A stretch of 64,000 bases of DNA from Diphasiastrum complanatum. Its lineage: Eukaryota > Streptophyta > Lycopodiopsida > Lycopodiales > Lycopodiaceae. The DNA lies in the NCBI GenBank assembly GCA_029204225.1, contig CM055093.1, positions 329,001-393,000 of the forward strand, written 5' to 3'. Below are positions 44,931 to 56,262 of this stretch, one piece after another. The position numbers and the translations under genes are program-made. The first letter of the stretch is position 1, and each line of letters opens with the position of its first letter. Under the pieces are notes generated by a model. It ran no database searches, was not told the DNA's origin, and worked only from the letters and a program-made list of their open reading frames with translations.

Positions 44931-45181
44931 TACTCTATTTGAGCTTTGACAACTAAAAGTAATTTTGTTGTCTTTGCTAGATAATCAAGTATAGTTGCAT
45001 GGCTTTATTTGACTATTTTTCAATCCAGGCATTCCTTGGTCGACACGACTTCGATGTCTTGTGTGTGGAACTGTTTAGCTATGGTTTTTATGTTGTTCTT
45101 TTTGTAAGACACATTTCTGATGCATTCTTGTTTTTTTCCTGCATTTCTTCAACACCATAATATTTGCTCTCTCTTTTGCAG

Positions 45182-45265
45182 AAACCATATTTCCAGATAA
45201 GGGAAAACAATTGGACGTTGAATGCTGATGTAAATGGAAGTTGGAACGTCATTTATGATTTGTGA
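45182..45265 (+). CDS. OEP21: OEP21-like, last exon
   Basis: Acceptor ctcttttgcag (ending 45181); 27 codons and TGA 45263-45265. It reads [27 protein letters not shown], which is the highly conserved C-terminal end of the OEP21 family and the best evidence for the assignment. The intron before it is 1,289 bp. A polyadenylation region is likely downstream; ataaatgtatt at ~45311 is a possible signal. Confidence 0.9.
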   Translation, partial: KPYFQIRENNWTLNADVNGSWNVIYDL

Positions 45266-45377
45266 TATATCTACTCATATGGTTGGCTAGCCAGGCATTG
45301 TAGTTTGCCTATAAATGTATTATCCAGGATGATTCTTTTATCAATTGTGGAATTTCACTGACACACACACATACTCA

Positions 45378-45380
<3 letters not shown>

Positions 45381-45426
<46 letters not shown>
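45381..45426. repeat. (CT)n microsatellite
   Basis: CT run preceded by a short CA run, in the OEP21 3' flank. Confidence 0.95.
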
Positions 45427-45428
<2 letters not shown>

Positions 45429-46029
45429 AGTAAATTTCTGCATGCATTGCGCTTTGATTTGATGAGCTTTGTTAAACAAGTGCCTTGCTATAGTGTGGGA
45501 TCTGGCTAATCAGATCAAATTTTTTTTGGGCGACCAGGTGGTGTTTCCACCCGGTCAGAATTGACCTTTTCAAAATTGGATGAATCGTGGTTCTGAACCG
45601 GGTCCCTTCTAAAAGAATCGGAAGGAATGCTTCTAGAAATTTCATTTGTTCTGGATCAATGACCAGAAATTCTTGGAGCACATGAATTCATCTTTTCATG
45701 TAAGTTCAATCATAATTGCTTAAAGCATCACATAAAAAATTAGTAATGAAGTAACCGTCAAGGTTGATGCCAATGATCTTATTTGCTTCAAGTTAAATTG
45801 AATGTTGAGTTGACCCTGTTTTCTACTACCTCTTAGTTCTGCTTGATGTTGGATTCCATATATAGCAACGCTTATTTAGAATGTATGAACAATGTTATGC
45901 TTCCCTACCGATGACTGATTGGATCCTATTATGAACTACATTTTTTATTCAGCCACAAAACATTTGATGTTTGCTGCTTTACAGTGTTTGGTGAGGTGCA
46001 TGCCGACTTGCACTAATATACATATATTC
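45427..46029. other. OEP21 3' flank without recognised features
   Basis: No coding or repeat structure recognised between the OEP21 3' end and hAT-2. Confidence 0.5.
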
Positions 46030-48564
46030 AAAAGTCTATGGCATAAGTCTCGTTTGAGGAATCATGTAGCAGACATTGAGGTAGCCGTAGCTAGTAGAAG
46101 CAGACCGAGATGGTTTGAACTTTAACATATCCTCCCTCCACCGACTCTGCTCTCCATCGAAAGGAAACTGGTAGTGCTCAAAGATCAGCAGTTGGTATGC
46201 AATGTTAGTGAGCATCGGACCTGTTGGCAGAAGAAAAAACATGGCTCGTGTAAGTCCTCTTGAATTCACACACTAGCAATGAGCACACTACAGTCACTAT
46301 TGCAGTACTTAGCCTACCAAGCAATTATCACACGTACCTGGTCCAGGCCATACGCGCTCCGTGTACTCCACCCATCCCCGGTGCAGCTCCCGATCGTCCT
46401 GATCCCGAGTCTCGCGCCACAAAGGGGTGCAATATGTGGGCTACGGCGTGGATGGGTCGGTGGAAGTAGTCCCATCTGGCCTCCCAGATACGTGAGATCT
46501 CGCGCCTCGTGCAGTAGGCAAATCACAACAATCATGTAACCATAGCTGCCATAACATAAAAGAATCGAATCAGACTTGAGTGAGAAACAACAAACTAGAC
46601 ACTGAAGAGTCATACCTGTGCTCGACCAAGGCTGACGTCTGAATCCCCTCGCCGATGCGGTCCATGAACTCGTAAATGAGGCCGAGAGTGCACCCCTCAT
46701 GGTCTACCAGGCGCAGCACTCTGAAAATGGGTAGAAGGACCCCAGTAATATCCTCAGCATCTCTCCAGAACGGCTCACCGAACACAGTGGACTGGAAAAA
46801 CGCCGCATGTGGGACGTCCATGAACTCTCGGAAGGACTCGCTGGAAACCATCCGTCGCAATGCGTCCTTCACTAATACTAATCGCTCTAGCACCAAAAAG
46901 TAAAAGGCAAAGCGTGTGGGTGTTGGCTTCTTCAGGTTTAGGTGCGAGAAGGTGCGGTATAGGGCCAGCACACGCCTCTTCTTGGTAACAAAAGTGACCA
47001 GGCGCATGGCCGTAGAAGTGACCTGCAACACAGACATTCGGTGAAAATTTTAGACAGTAGTTGAGATGTGTTTAGCAGCATGGAGCAGGCGTCAATCAAG
47101 ATAGCATAGCAAATGGAGAAACCAATACCTCTCTGATCCATGGAAGTGCACACAGGTCATGGATGAGCAAGTCTATACAATGCGCAGCACAAGGTGTCCA
47201 CACAATGCTGGGGTGCTCCCTCGTCATAATCTCTCCCATCTGCTTGCAGTTCGAAGCGTTGTCCGTGACAACCTGAACCACATGCTCTACTCCAATGTCA
47301 ACAATAACATCTCTGATAACCTCCCATATAAAATCGGCTGTGATGGCGTCACCACCTCGAGTGGCATCCACGCCACGTAGGAATACTGTGCCAAGCAGGC
47401 AAGAAATCAAGACATTGATGACGGATCGTCGACGAATGTCGGTCCATCCATCACTCAATATCGTGCATCCATACCTGCCACAAAACACCCATTAGCCGAA
47501 TGCAAAAATTGCGCCACGAGTCAACCCTAAACGCATGCAATGGGTTTATGAAAACAAAGTACTTACATGTGCCAAGTTGAGCAAATGGAACTCAGCTCCC
47601 GCGTAATGGTCTCCTCCTCCTGACGAAGCATCCTGCCTCGCAATGCCTCTCGTCTGGGAGGCGTCCATGTAGCATCCACGGCTGCCATCTGTGCACAAAC
47701 TCTCTGAACACCCAAGTGTCAGCAACAGCAAAGGAAATGCCGCACTCGTAAAAGAACTGGCTAGCAAGTCGAGTGCACCGGGCATGCTGCTCTCTCTGCC
47801 ACCCGCATTGATCAAGGGTCTGTTGTCTGGGCCTAACCTCTCTGTGCTGTGCACATGGCGCTCGTGGTCTAACACGCGAACCGGATGGCTGATATGTGGG
47901 TGTATCACTCTCTCTGGGAGGACCTGTCGAACCATGTGCGGCATCTGCCGCCGAAGAAGAGGAGGGACGAGAAGGACCCGCTGCTGCTGATCCAACCTGC
48001 TCATGTGACGCTCTCCCCTCTGAAGTAAGCCCTGCTACTTAGGTGGAACTAGAGTGACACCGCCTGGACTATGCACTTCACGTAAACCCTGCCAAGAACA
48101 TGCTGTACTAGGCTCTGTACCCGTAGTAGGCTGTGCCTGCATACCTGTGACCCCTGCCTGTGAACCTGCAGCTACTCCTGCCCCCTGTCCCTGTCTCTGT
48201 CTCTGTCCCCGTCCCTGTCCAGAAACCTGTGATGCAGCACCCTGTCTCTGTCCCTGTCCATAAACCTGCAATGCAGCACCGTGCCCGTACGTAATAGACA
48301 ACCTCTGTCTCTCCTCATAAAAAAAAAACAAGCATTTGGATTGTGGTGTTCAACTCTTGCAAGGTGTGCGGTAATGGTTGAAACTGACCCCGTAGGAATC
48401 ACCGTGGGCATGAAGAAAGGTGGTCTAGAGCCAAACTGCGCTTGATTTGGTTGCCTACAGCTCAATGTCAACACTTGCAAAAAAACAAGCCTACACTTAC
48501 CAAAAGTCGAAAATTGATCGTTTCGATCTCCACGAAGCTCAGATCCCCCTGGCATTGTGCACAT
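46030..48564 (-). pseudogene. hAT-2 transposase gene, spliced, defective
   Basis: Likely exons on the minus strand: 48564-48501 (MCTMPGGSELRGDRNDQF), a disordered Q/G/S/P-rich part, 47990-47567 (FFYECGISFAVADTW ... WTPPRREALRGRMLRQEEE, ELSSICSTWH), 47474-47129 (YGCTILSDGWTDIRRRSV, VVQVVTDNASNCKQMGEI, VWTPCAAHCIDLLIHDL), 47022-46616 (TRFAFYFLVLERLVLVKDAL, FRVLRLVDHEGCTLGLIYEF), ~46540-46338 (EARWDYFHRPIHAVAHILHP), 46220 down. GT-AG borders and phases agree. A 1-bp deletion after FREF breaks exon 2, and the C-terminal dimerisation region is missing. hAT transposases cut and paste DNA; the VVTDNASN and HCIDL blocks belong to the RNase H-like core. Confidence 0.85.
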
Positions 48565-48699
48565 CACCTCCGTATTGCTGAGTAGATGCTTGTCGACTAT
48601 CCACACGCCAAGATCCGATGCCTACAGCTCAAAACAAAAGAATTTAACACCTCCACGACTGGCGCAATTCTGGCCGTGAAGAGGTGTTTAAAATTTTTT

Positions 48700-48805
48700 A
48701 TTTATTATTTTTTTAATGAACGATTCTGGAACGATTCTGGGCTGAGAATCGCGTTTCTCAGAAACGAGATTTCCAACTCAGCCCCAGAATCGCGTTTCGG
48801 TGCAA
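48700..48805. repeat. GATTCTGG/CAGAATCG motif cluster near hAT-2 end
   Basis: Repeats cgattctggaacgattctgg and inverted ccagaatcgcgtttc flank cgcgtttctcagaaacg. This lies just outside the hAT-2 5' coding end and looks like a subterminal repeat region of a DNA transposon, comparable in design to 41757-42170. Confidence 0.45.
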
Positions 48806-49466
48806 CTATGCTTTGAACTAATTAGCTCCTCTAATAAATGTGCAATCGATCATTACCTACTGGTCCTTGGGAGGGGGGGGCCTATCCTTGTGTCCACATC
48901 TTATCATGTGTTGGCTTCGAATGCCACAACGATTTCTGAATCTACAGCCAAGTAATACAAATAATTAGTATTGGCACAAAATCATTCAATTCACAATCTA
49001 CAAATAAGAACATGCAAGGCATGGTAAGTCGTAGGCCAAAATCCAATCGACATGGAACATGGGGCATCCATATGGAGCATGGGTCCACACTTCTCATTAT
49101 TTGTTTGCACCATATTCTTTGGGGTCTTGGGTCCATCTTTCTATTATTTGGATTTAATTAGGGACATTCTAAGTCACATGTCACTATTTTGCCTCAACTT
49201 GACTAGATCTTTGAGGTGGGTCTCATTAAAAAGTTGAAGATATTGCAAAGATTGGTGCATATTGAGTTGCATAACAAGGCATTTAAAATTTGAGATTCCA
49301 ATTTTTGATAGCTTTGTCACTTCTTGTGGACCTTTGAATCTGTAATCTTCATTTTCTATTGCGGGTTATCAGTCTTGTTTCTACCAAGACGTCGCTTTTG
49401 CAATTGCGCAGCCAACATTATTTCGATATTGTTCTTTCTACTAGCGATCTCGCTTTTTACGCCAGA
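48806..49466. other. Unassigned stretch before copia P3
   Basis: A G run at ~48871 and otherwise ordinary sequence; the end (49330-49466) is probably the leader of copia P3. Confidence 0.4.
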
Positions 49467-51005
49467 ATGGATCCGTCTTCTAGTTCATCTTTGCTTGACA
49501 AACTCGACGAAGAGAACTACCATCTTTGGAAGTTCAACATGAAGGTCGTACTACTTGCCAAAGAACTGTGGGACATCATTGACGGAACAGAAGTCAAGCC
49601 TGAAGTCGATGCAGCCAGCATCACCAAATGGAGACAGAGAGATGGCAAGGCATTTGTCTTGATCACACTGAATAGCAAAGATTCCCAAATCATTCATATT
49701 CGAGCTGTTCAGATCGCTAAGTTTGCTTGGGACATCCTACCAACCCTCTATGATATCAGGGATGTCAATTCCAAACTTCATTTGAGGAAGAAGCTATTCA
49801 AATTGAGAATGTATGATGCAAACAGTGTTTCGAGCCATCTCAACACATTCAAAAATCTTATGGAGCAGATGACTGCAACCAGCTCAGTTATTGAAGATTC
49901 CGATGTAGTGATGACTCTATTATCGAGTCTACCTAATGCCTATGAAACTTGGGTCATGGCTATTTCGACCCAGCAGCATCTCACTCTATCAAGAGTCATT
50001 TTGATTCCAACAACAAGAGGAAGATGAAGCAGCCTTCATGAACAAAATTGGAGAACTGCAGGATATCGATTCCTGGTATTTGGACTCGGGAGCAACACAA
50101 CATATGACTCACCACCAAAAATCTGCTTTCAATAAGTAGAAGAACTGAAACTGGTCGTAGGGTTGAATTTGATATAGAGCACTGCACCACTCTTGACAAG
50201 TCTAGAAAAGTTTTAGCTTTTGGTAAAAGATGTGGCTATCTTTACAAGCTTAGTCACTGCTATTCACACTTCCACTTCTGAATCGACTAATATGTTGTGG
50301 CATTTCAGATTAGGCCATTTAAATTTCAATAGTATTCAACAAATGTTGAATCAAAATATAGTACAAGATCTTCCATCTATTAGCAAATCGACTTCTCCTT
50401 GTGAAAGCTGTATTATCATCCAACATGCTAGAAGTCCATTCATTTGCAATTCAGTTCATTTCTAGAGATTTGCTAGATCTTTTACATAGTGAGATGGTTT
50501 TATTCCAAACTCGGCAGACTTGAATGTTTATTTCAAGTCTGTTTCGAAATCCTTCATTATCTTCACTCTTTATGTAGAGGATACGTTACTGTTTAGTAAC
50601 AATCTGAATCTATTGAAGGATACGAAATGCACGGTAGCACATGAATACATGATGACTGATATGGGTCCAGGCCATTATTGTCTCGGAATTCAGATTCATC
50701 GAAATCGATCCCGCAGACAGATTTTCATTAGTCAACAACGATATCTCACCAACATGCTGGACAAATATGGAATGACGACCAACTGCAAATCGAGCTACTT
50801 TCCACTCGATTCTGGTCTGAAGCTGTCAAAGGAACAATTTTCTCAAACCGAGGCAGAAAAGGAGGAAATGAAGCAGTATCCGTTTCACTCCATTATCGGC
50901 TCATTGATGTATGCAATGATCTGCACTCGACCCGACCTTGCATACTCGATCGGTTCACTCAGCCAATTCCTATCAAATCCAGGGCCAGTCCATTGGAAAG
51001 CGCTC
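49467..51005 (+). pseudogene. Copia P3: Gag, protease, pre-integrase and RT C-terminal part
   Basis: Gag from MDPSSSSSLLDKLDEENYHL to 50025: LWKFNMKVVLLAKELWDIID, WDILPTLYDIRDVNSKLHLR, SHLNTFKNLMEQMTA. The zinc knuckle is missing. Protease: SWYLDSGATQHMTHH (50072). Pre-integrase: LWHFRLGHLNFNSIQQMLNQ and CESC (50297-50410). Integrase and the first half of RT are deleted; RT resumes at ~50540 with FTLYVEDTLLFSNNLN (YVDD reads YVED), QRYLTNMLDKYGM, SLMYAMICTRPDLAYS. It stops abruptly at ~51005 (PVHWKAL) against a LINE fragment. Confidence 0.88.
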
Positions 51006-51009
51006 GTAA

Positions 51010-51480
51010 TGGGCAATTCTTGTAACAGTTCCCGTAACCGCATTCTCGGCAGAAGGGTGTAAACATGCCCTTATGAAGATATTCCACAATTCTGTGCCCT
51101 TCGCCACATCCATAGCAGTCGTAGATTCTCCCACCTTGTCATTGAGGTTGGGCAGCGTAGGTCGCAAAGTATTCATTGATAGCTGGATCGAGGAGTCCAT
51201 TTCTCTAGTTGTGATAATCAAGTCTAGAAGATCCATTTTTAGAGAATTTTAGAAAGTGATGAAGAAATTTGGGGTAAAGCGATCAAGGCTAGGAGTCTTT
51301 GTCTTAAGGACATCTTTCAATGCATTGTCAAGTACGGTGGGAGTGAAGGGCATGTTGAGTAGAGAGAGGGCCTTGGAAAAGAGCATGCTAGGGTAGAGGA
51401 AAAAATGGATAATTCATTAACATATGTCAAGGTCTCTTTGAATAGAGGTTTTTGATGTGAAGGGAAGCCTCATTGAAGAT
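51010..51480 (-). pseudogene. LINE fragment upstream of RT
   Basis: The minus strand contains LNMPFTPTVLDNALKDVLKT, KTPSLDRFTPNFF (51340-51240), the typical stretch just before the RT palm of plant L1 LINEs (PFT..EL..AL......K.PG.DGFT..FF). Flanking frames are broken. Not the same family as the LINE at 12.4-18.8 kb. Confidence 0.65.
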
Positions 51481-51698
51481 CGCAAAAAAATTTGAGATTT
51501 TGACCGAGTCTAGCGACTAGATCCCAAGGATCGAAGAAGCAGGTATAGATTTTATTATGTATATGAAAAAGCATGAGTTTGAGAGGTTTCTATTCACTAG
51601 CCAAAGAAGTTTGCACATATTTATAAGACCAAAGGCCCAACGGTCATCTAGTTTCCTAGGCTTAGTTAGACATATATACATCTCGAGAACTAGAGAGT

Positions 51699-52124
51699 TT
51701 GGCATTATGTATGGAAGATTTACACCTCTTTTATGGATTTTCAAATTTAGAATTTGCAAATGATCATATAGATAGGAATTCCATAAGTGCATATGCTATT
51801 TTCATTGGAGATGAAGCTATCTCTTGCATGTTGAAGAAACAAGCAACTATCTCACTATCTTCCACCGAGGCTAAGTACAAAGCATTGACTACTTGCACCA
51901 AGGAAATGGTATGGATCAAAATGATGCTATTGGATTTTCACTTGTTGGATTCTAAGAGGACTCCAATTATATTATGTAACATCCTTTCAGTTTGGCGGAC
52001 AATCCGGTTTTTCATGCAAGGAGCAAGCACGTTGAGGTTGCACATCCTTTGTGAGGGATCAAGTGTTGGCAAAGGAGGTGGAGCTTCAACATGTTTCTTG
52101 AAAGAAATGGGTCCAAATCATTAG
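51699..52124 (+). pseudogene. Copia RNase H end of another element
   Basis: NLEFANDHIDRNSISAYAIF, CMLKKQATISLSSTEAKYKA, EMVWIKMMLLDFHLL. Copia RNase H with KKQ..ISLSSTEAKY. The sequence before it (51540-51700) is a broken version of the upstream RNase H. Similarity to P3 is low, so this is a different copia family. The following ~1 kb may hold its 3' LTR. Confidence 0.78.
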
Positions 52125-52139
52125 GAAAGGACTTGTTTA

Positions 52140-53200
52140 TAAATCATAGAGCACATATTGGATTATGTTCTAAATCTATGTTAAAACTAGTTGAAGAGAG
52201 AGTGTGAAAATTGTCAAATAGTTTTATAGCTTTCTAGTTAGTTTGACAGTTTGAGCCTAAATGAGGTCTAAAGTGCACATAGTTTTAGGTCTAAAGTGCA
52301 CATGGTTATTTTATGCATGTGATACTAGTGTACATAACCATTTTTAAGTTGGTTCCAAGTTCATTTAGTCACTTGTGTGTACTTTTTCATGTTGGATTTA
52401 TTTCTCTACTTTCTTAAATTCCATGTAAATCTAGCTCCATTCACATTGCTACAGTTCTACATGCATTGTCACACAGTCTGCATAAATGCTTTATTATCGA
52501 AGACATGCATTAGAGTGGCAATTGACTTGTCGAAGAAGTCCGACTTGTCGACTTAACCGACTATCGCGGACCATCGAGATTAGTCAAGTTCATTAACCTC
52601 ATTAACTACTATCAGCAGCAATCGTCAAAGACTCATCATGCCCACTTCATGTACTGTGCAACCACTTGGACAATGACAACAGCCGCCACGATCTACCTAA
52701 GACGATGCAACAACTCTATTCCCTTTTTGTACATACAACACTAATGTAAATTGTATATAGATAATGATCATTGTAACATACAACATTCGGAATATGCAAT
52801 GATCATATCAAGACCATTAGAGACGGACATTGTAGATGCTTTCACGCATCGATTCTTGCTTTTAGACTGATTTTCATAAATAAGCTCATAGCTTTTACAG
52901 AGCGGAGTTAGCTTCCTAAGCACGCGGTTTTGCCCGCAACTGTCTTGTGCTCATAACATCTATCTGACTTGTATTTGCATATATTAATCTGAATCAACTA
53001 CTATCTTGTTATTGCGTTCAGATCTTTGTCAGTGTTGCATGTCTTTGCTATTCTGTTTTTTGTCTGATTCTCTTACTGCTTTGTCTAACTGTCCGCTCTT
53101 CCGCTTCTGCAGCGCAAATAAATTCTATTGTGTTCGCTTGCTAATTCATTTCGATTCACGTAGTGCATGCACCGAGGAGTTTACACCCATTCTCCCAATG
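52140..53200 (+). repeat. Probable LTR region ahead of copia P4
   Basis: Non-coding; ends cattctcccaatg just before a PBS at 53201. One duplicated phrase (gtctaaagtgcacat, 52266 and 52292). The left border of the LTR is unclear. Confidence 0.5.
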
Positions 53201-53212
53201 TGGTATCAGAGC
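53201..53212 (+). promoter_or_regulatory. PBS of copia P4
   Basis: TGGTATCAGAGC, tRNA-iMet type, 170 bp before the gag ATG at 53373. Confidence 0.82.
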
Positions 53213-53372
53213 GTATTTGATCCCTTGATTTGATATCCACATTGTATCAGAAGCGGTTATTTTCATAGCTTGATACGCTTCCCACAGAACCTGGTTCTAT
53301 CACCTGATAGATTGCTTTCTTGTTCTGTAAATAACATTAGATTTTTCATTTTTAACCTAGACTAACTTTTAT

Positions 53373-53830
53373 ATGGATTCCCAAAGCAAAACCAGTTCCA
53401 TCGTGGACAAGTTTGATGGATCCAACTACCATCTGCAAAAATATAAGATGAAAACTATGCTAATGGGTAAGGAGTTGTATGATGTTGTCACTGGTGCAGA
53501 GGCAAGACCCTATGCAGACGAGTCATTACAATGTTGTTGCAGGAAGATACCAGAAGGAACGAACCTCCAGTTCCTCAACAGTTGACTCTCACGTCTTATA
53601 CACCAACATGAGCTCGAGTAAGAAGAAGAAGAAAGTCCCGAAGCAATCAAAATCGAATCAAAAGCCAACACAACGTCAAGAGCAGTCGGATCCGTTGACA
53701 AAGAAGAAGTTGTTCTGCAGATACTACAAGCGAACCAACCACGCATTCTACAAGCCAACAAGAACAACAAAGGGCAATCAAATCAGATTGAAAATGCACC
53801 TGCAGCTACAGAAGCGCCTCTCTACCCCTT
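53373..53830 (+). pseudogene. Copia P4 Gag, internally deleted
   Basis: Starts MDSQSKTSSIVDKFDGSNYH, KMKTMLMGKELYDVVTGAEA and then jumps at ~53530 to the gag end, with the zinc knuckle KLFCRYYKRTNHAFY in a second frame (53710-53755), where the last Cys is replaced or shifted. Protease and pol do not follow. The start resembles P3 and P5 gag, so the three are of related lineages. Confidence 0.78.
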
Positions 53831-54385
53831 GATCCAATCCTGTATCCACTGAACCTTGATCCTGCTGGGTTGGCGAGAATTGAGGTATCACTGGTACTTG
53901 AATCTGGGGGTTTGCGTCTAGGACCCGAGTGGCTGTTTTTTCGTAGTCCTTGATTATCGTCTTTGCCTTTTCCAACTCAATCGATGTTGTGTGTTTGAAT
54001 CTATCAAATCGGCTCTGGAATTCGGCCAATGAGGTACGATAAGTCTCAACTTTCTTGAACAAGTAGCTGATCTCTTCTGGTGAGATAGGACGATCTGGCA
54101 CTTGCGTTTGTATGTAGGTATCTCTCTCAAGGGTGGTTGCATTCAATTCACCTTGGAGCTTTTCAAGATCAAGAGTTGCCATGTCTAGTTGCCCTTGAAC
54201 AAGCAAGACTCGCTGTTTAGCATCCTGAACGGCTCTGTCGACTTGATCTTGCGCTATTGTTAGAGTGTTATGGAGTGTAGCCACATATCCTTCCAAAGTT
54301 TCAGCTGATTGCTTGGCCTTTTTCATCTTCGCTTCTGACTTTGCTTCATGCTGTTTGGCGACCTTTAACTCTCGATTCCATGACT
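53778..54385 (-). CDS. Unidentified coiled-coil protein fragment
   Basis: A minus-strand frame open from ~54385 (after a TAG) to 53778, first Met 54326. It reads SWNRELKVAKQHEAKSEAKM, then ETLEGYVATLHNTLTIAQDQ, DMATLDLEKLQGELNATTLE, FDRFKHTTSIELEKAKTIIK, ending in a P/Q/S-rich part. Heptad-like spacing of hydrophobic residues predicts a long coiled coil, rich in A, E, K, Q. The frame reads back through the TAG into SYGSSPQAIDQS, so the original was longer. Not recognised; a gag-like retroelement protein or host coiled-coil pseudogene are both possible. Confidence 0.45.
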
Positions 54386-54682
54386 ATGATTGATCTATAG
54401 CTTGGGGGCTAGATCCGTACGATCTAGGTTTGGTTGGATTGGTTTATCCACCACCCGTTTTACTATCAAAAAATACACGTCCATGATCGTTACTCAAGAT
54501 GAAAACAAGAATTTTGTATTTTATCAATGTAGAAAAATTGCAATCTAGTATTGTACTATGGACACAACTTGATTGTAAGAATCTATATTGATATCAATAA
54601 AAATCCCATAAATGGGTTGTTTACATGTATGATTCTGTCTCATTTTTCGGATGGTAATATATACACGTTTACAATTGAAATC

Positions 54683-55919
54683 CTATTCAGTAACTTTATC
54701 TTTATTTTCTATATTACTATCAGGAGCTGTGATGGCAACAATCTCCAGTTTTGTGATTTCCCCTTCCTTTGTATTAGGAAGGACTTGTATGCCTCTCTGA
54801 TTGTATAAAATAAGCTTTGCATCCTCAGCAACTTAAAAGGATGTTAGAGCAAGAGCATGATTCTTTACAGCGCCCGCAAGTTCTGGCACAAAACTTATGC
54901 CATTTTGTACAAATGTTTTGATCAACTCTTGCCGCAATCTATATACATCGTCGGAATTGTACGACTCAAGAGTGAACTGTTCATAAACTAGGTGAATGAG
55001 TAAATAACTAACAATAATAAAAATCTGAATCAATAGAACAACAAATGAACAAAATTTTACCTTTCAATATCTACATCAACTTGTAGATTGTACCACTCGA
55101 TAAAGAGCTTGTATTGTATAGGACGAACCAAACACAACTAAAAGCATTCTTTTGCTATATACACCGTAGATATTCAACAAAAATTATTAATATTATGATA
55201 TACAATTTATTCATGCTATGACAATAGATTTAAAAAAAAAAAGATGCACATCAACAAAAAATTGTATATACCTTGAGAGATTTAATAGTTTTCTCTCCAG
55301 TAGATGTTGCCGTTGTTGGTATTTCACGCACGACATGATGAAGTAGAGAATTAAATTCTCTGTGTATTTTTAACTGAGTTTATTTTTACACGTAAAAAAT
55401 TTGATACTCTCTCCTCATTTATTTTTATAGAAAGAATATTCAGGCTCTAATGCCGATTGTAACAATCAAAATGAAAATTAGAATCAATTCTGACATGAGT
55501 ATAATCAAAATAAAAAGAAATCACATGTACAGTTGTCACACAAGCCAAATACTTCCAAGTACAACGACTTACCTAATTAGGTGACAAATATATACTATAA
55601 TTAATACATGATTGAATTCTATAAATGGATCATCCAGGCACACTCTACGTGATGTTTTGTCCATAAGACGAATGATTTTGAGCCTCCCAGTTACGCCGTC
55701 ATTCTGGTTGTAACTGCTATTTTGTTGTGCTTCAGTGTAATATAGCAGCAACACGTTTTTCTATCTGTGTATAATGTAGATGAATGCTTCTTGTGATTTG
55801 AATATACTTCATTGTTGTTTGATAACATTTGTTTACTCACTTTGATCAGAACACAGACGTCTACGACTCCTTAGTTTCTGATCAGACGATGGCTGTCTTT
55901 GACGCCCGAGGAACTTGCG
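54683..55919 (-). pseudogene. Unidentified five-exon candidate gene, in-frame stop
   Basis: Minus-strand exons 55919-55841, 55729-55573, 55359-55272, 55137-55061 and 55007-54833. Each junction has GT and AG (donors gtgagt, gtaagt, gtatat, gtaaaa) and all four joins keep one frame. Product pieces: RKFLGRQRQPSSDQKLRSRR; DGVTGRLKIIRLMDKTSRRV; EFNSLLHHVVREIPTTATST; KLFIEWYNLQVDVDIE; FTLESYNSDDVYRLRQELIK, TFVQNGISFVPELAGAVKNH. A TAA at 54833 is followed in frame by VAEDAKLILYNQRGIQVLPN to TAG 54683. I do not recognise the family. The last intron is only 53 bp. It may be a decayed host gene or chance; upstream exons were not sought beyond 56.1 kb with success. Confidence 0.4.
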
Positions 55920-56262
55920 CTATCACATTGCTATTTCAATCTATTTCAGAACTAAACTTCTGACTAAATCCATTTTTCAGTAATACCACACACAAATCAT
56001 TTCTAATACTCATTTTGTTTTTGTGAGTATAAACTAATTTATAAGATCCTATTGGACAATTGAACACTTAAGCTGTGATTATACTTAGCATAAACATTCC
56101 ATAAGACTTTTTTTTTTGCATCAAGCAGCTCATTGCAACGGGAGAGCTGTTCCGCAAATATTTATGCTCTCTTCTCCGTTCGCGTTTTTCATACTCCATC
56201 GCCCCCCTTCATATTGGTATAAATCGGGAGATTAAGTTTGTTCCATTTGTATTACTGTTAAC

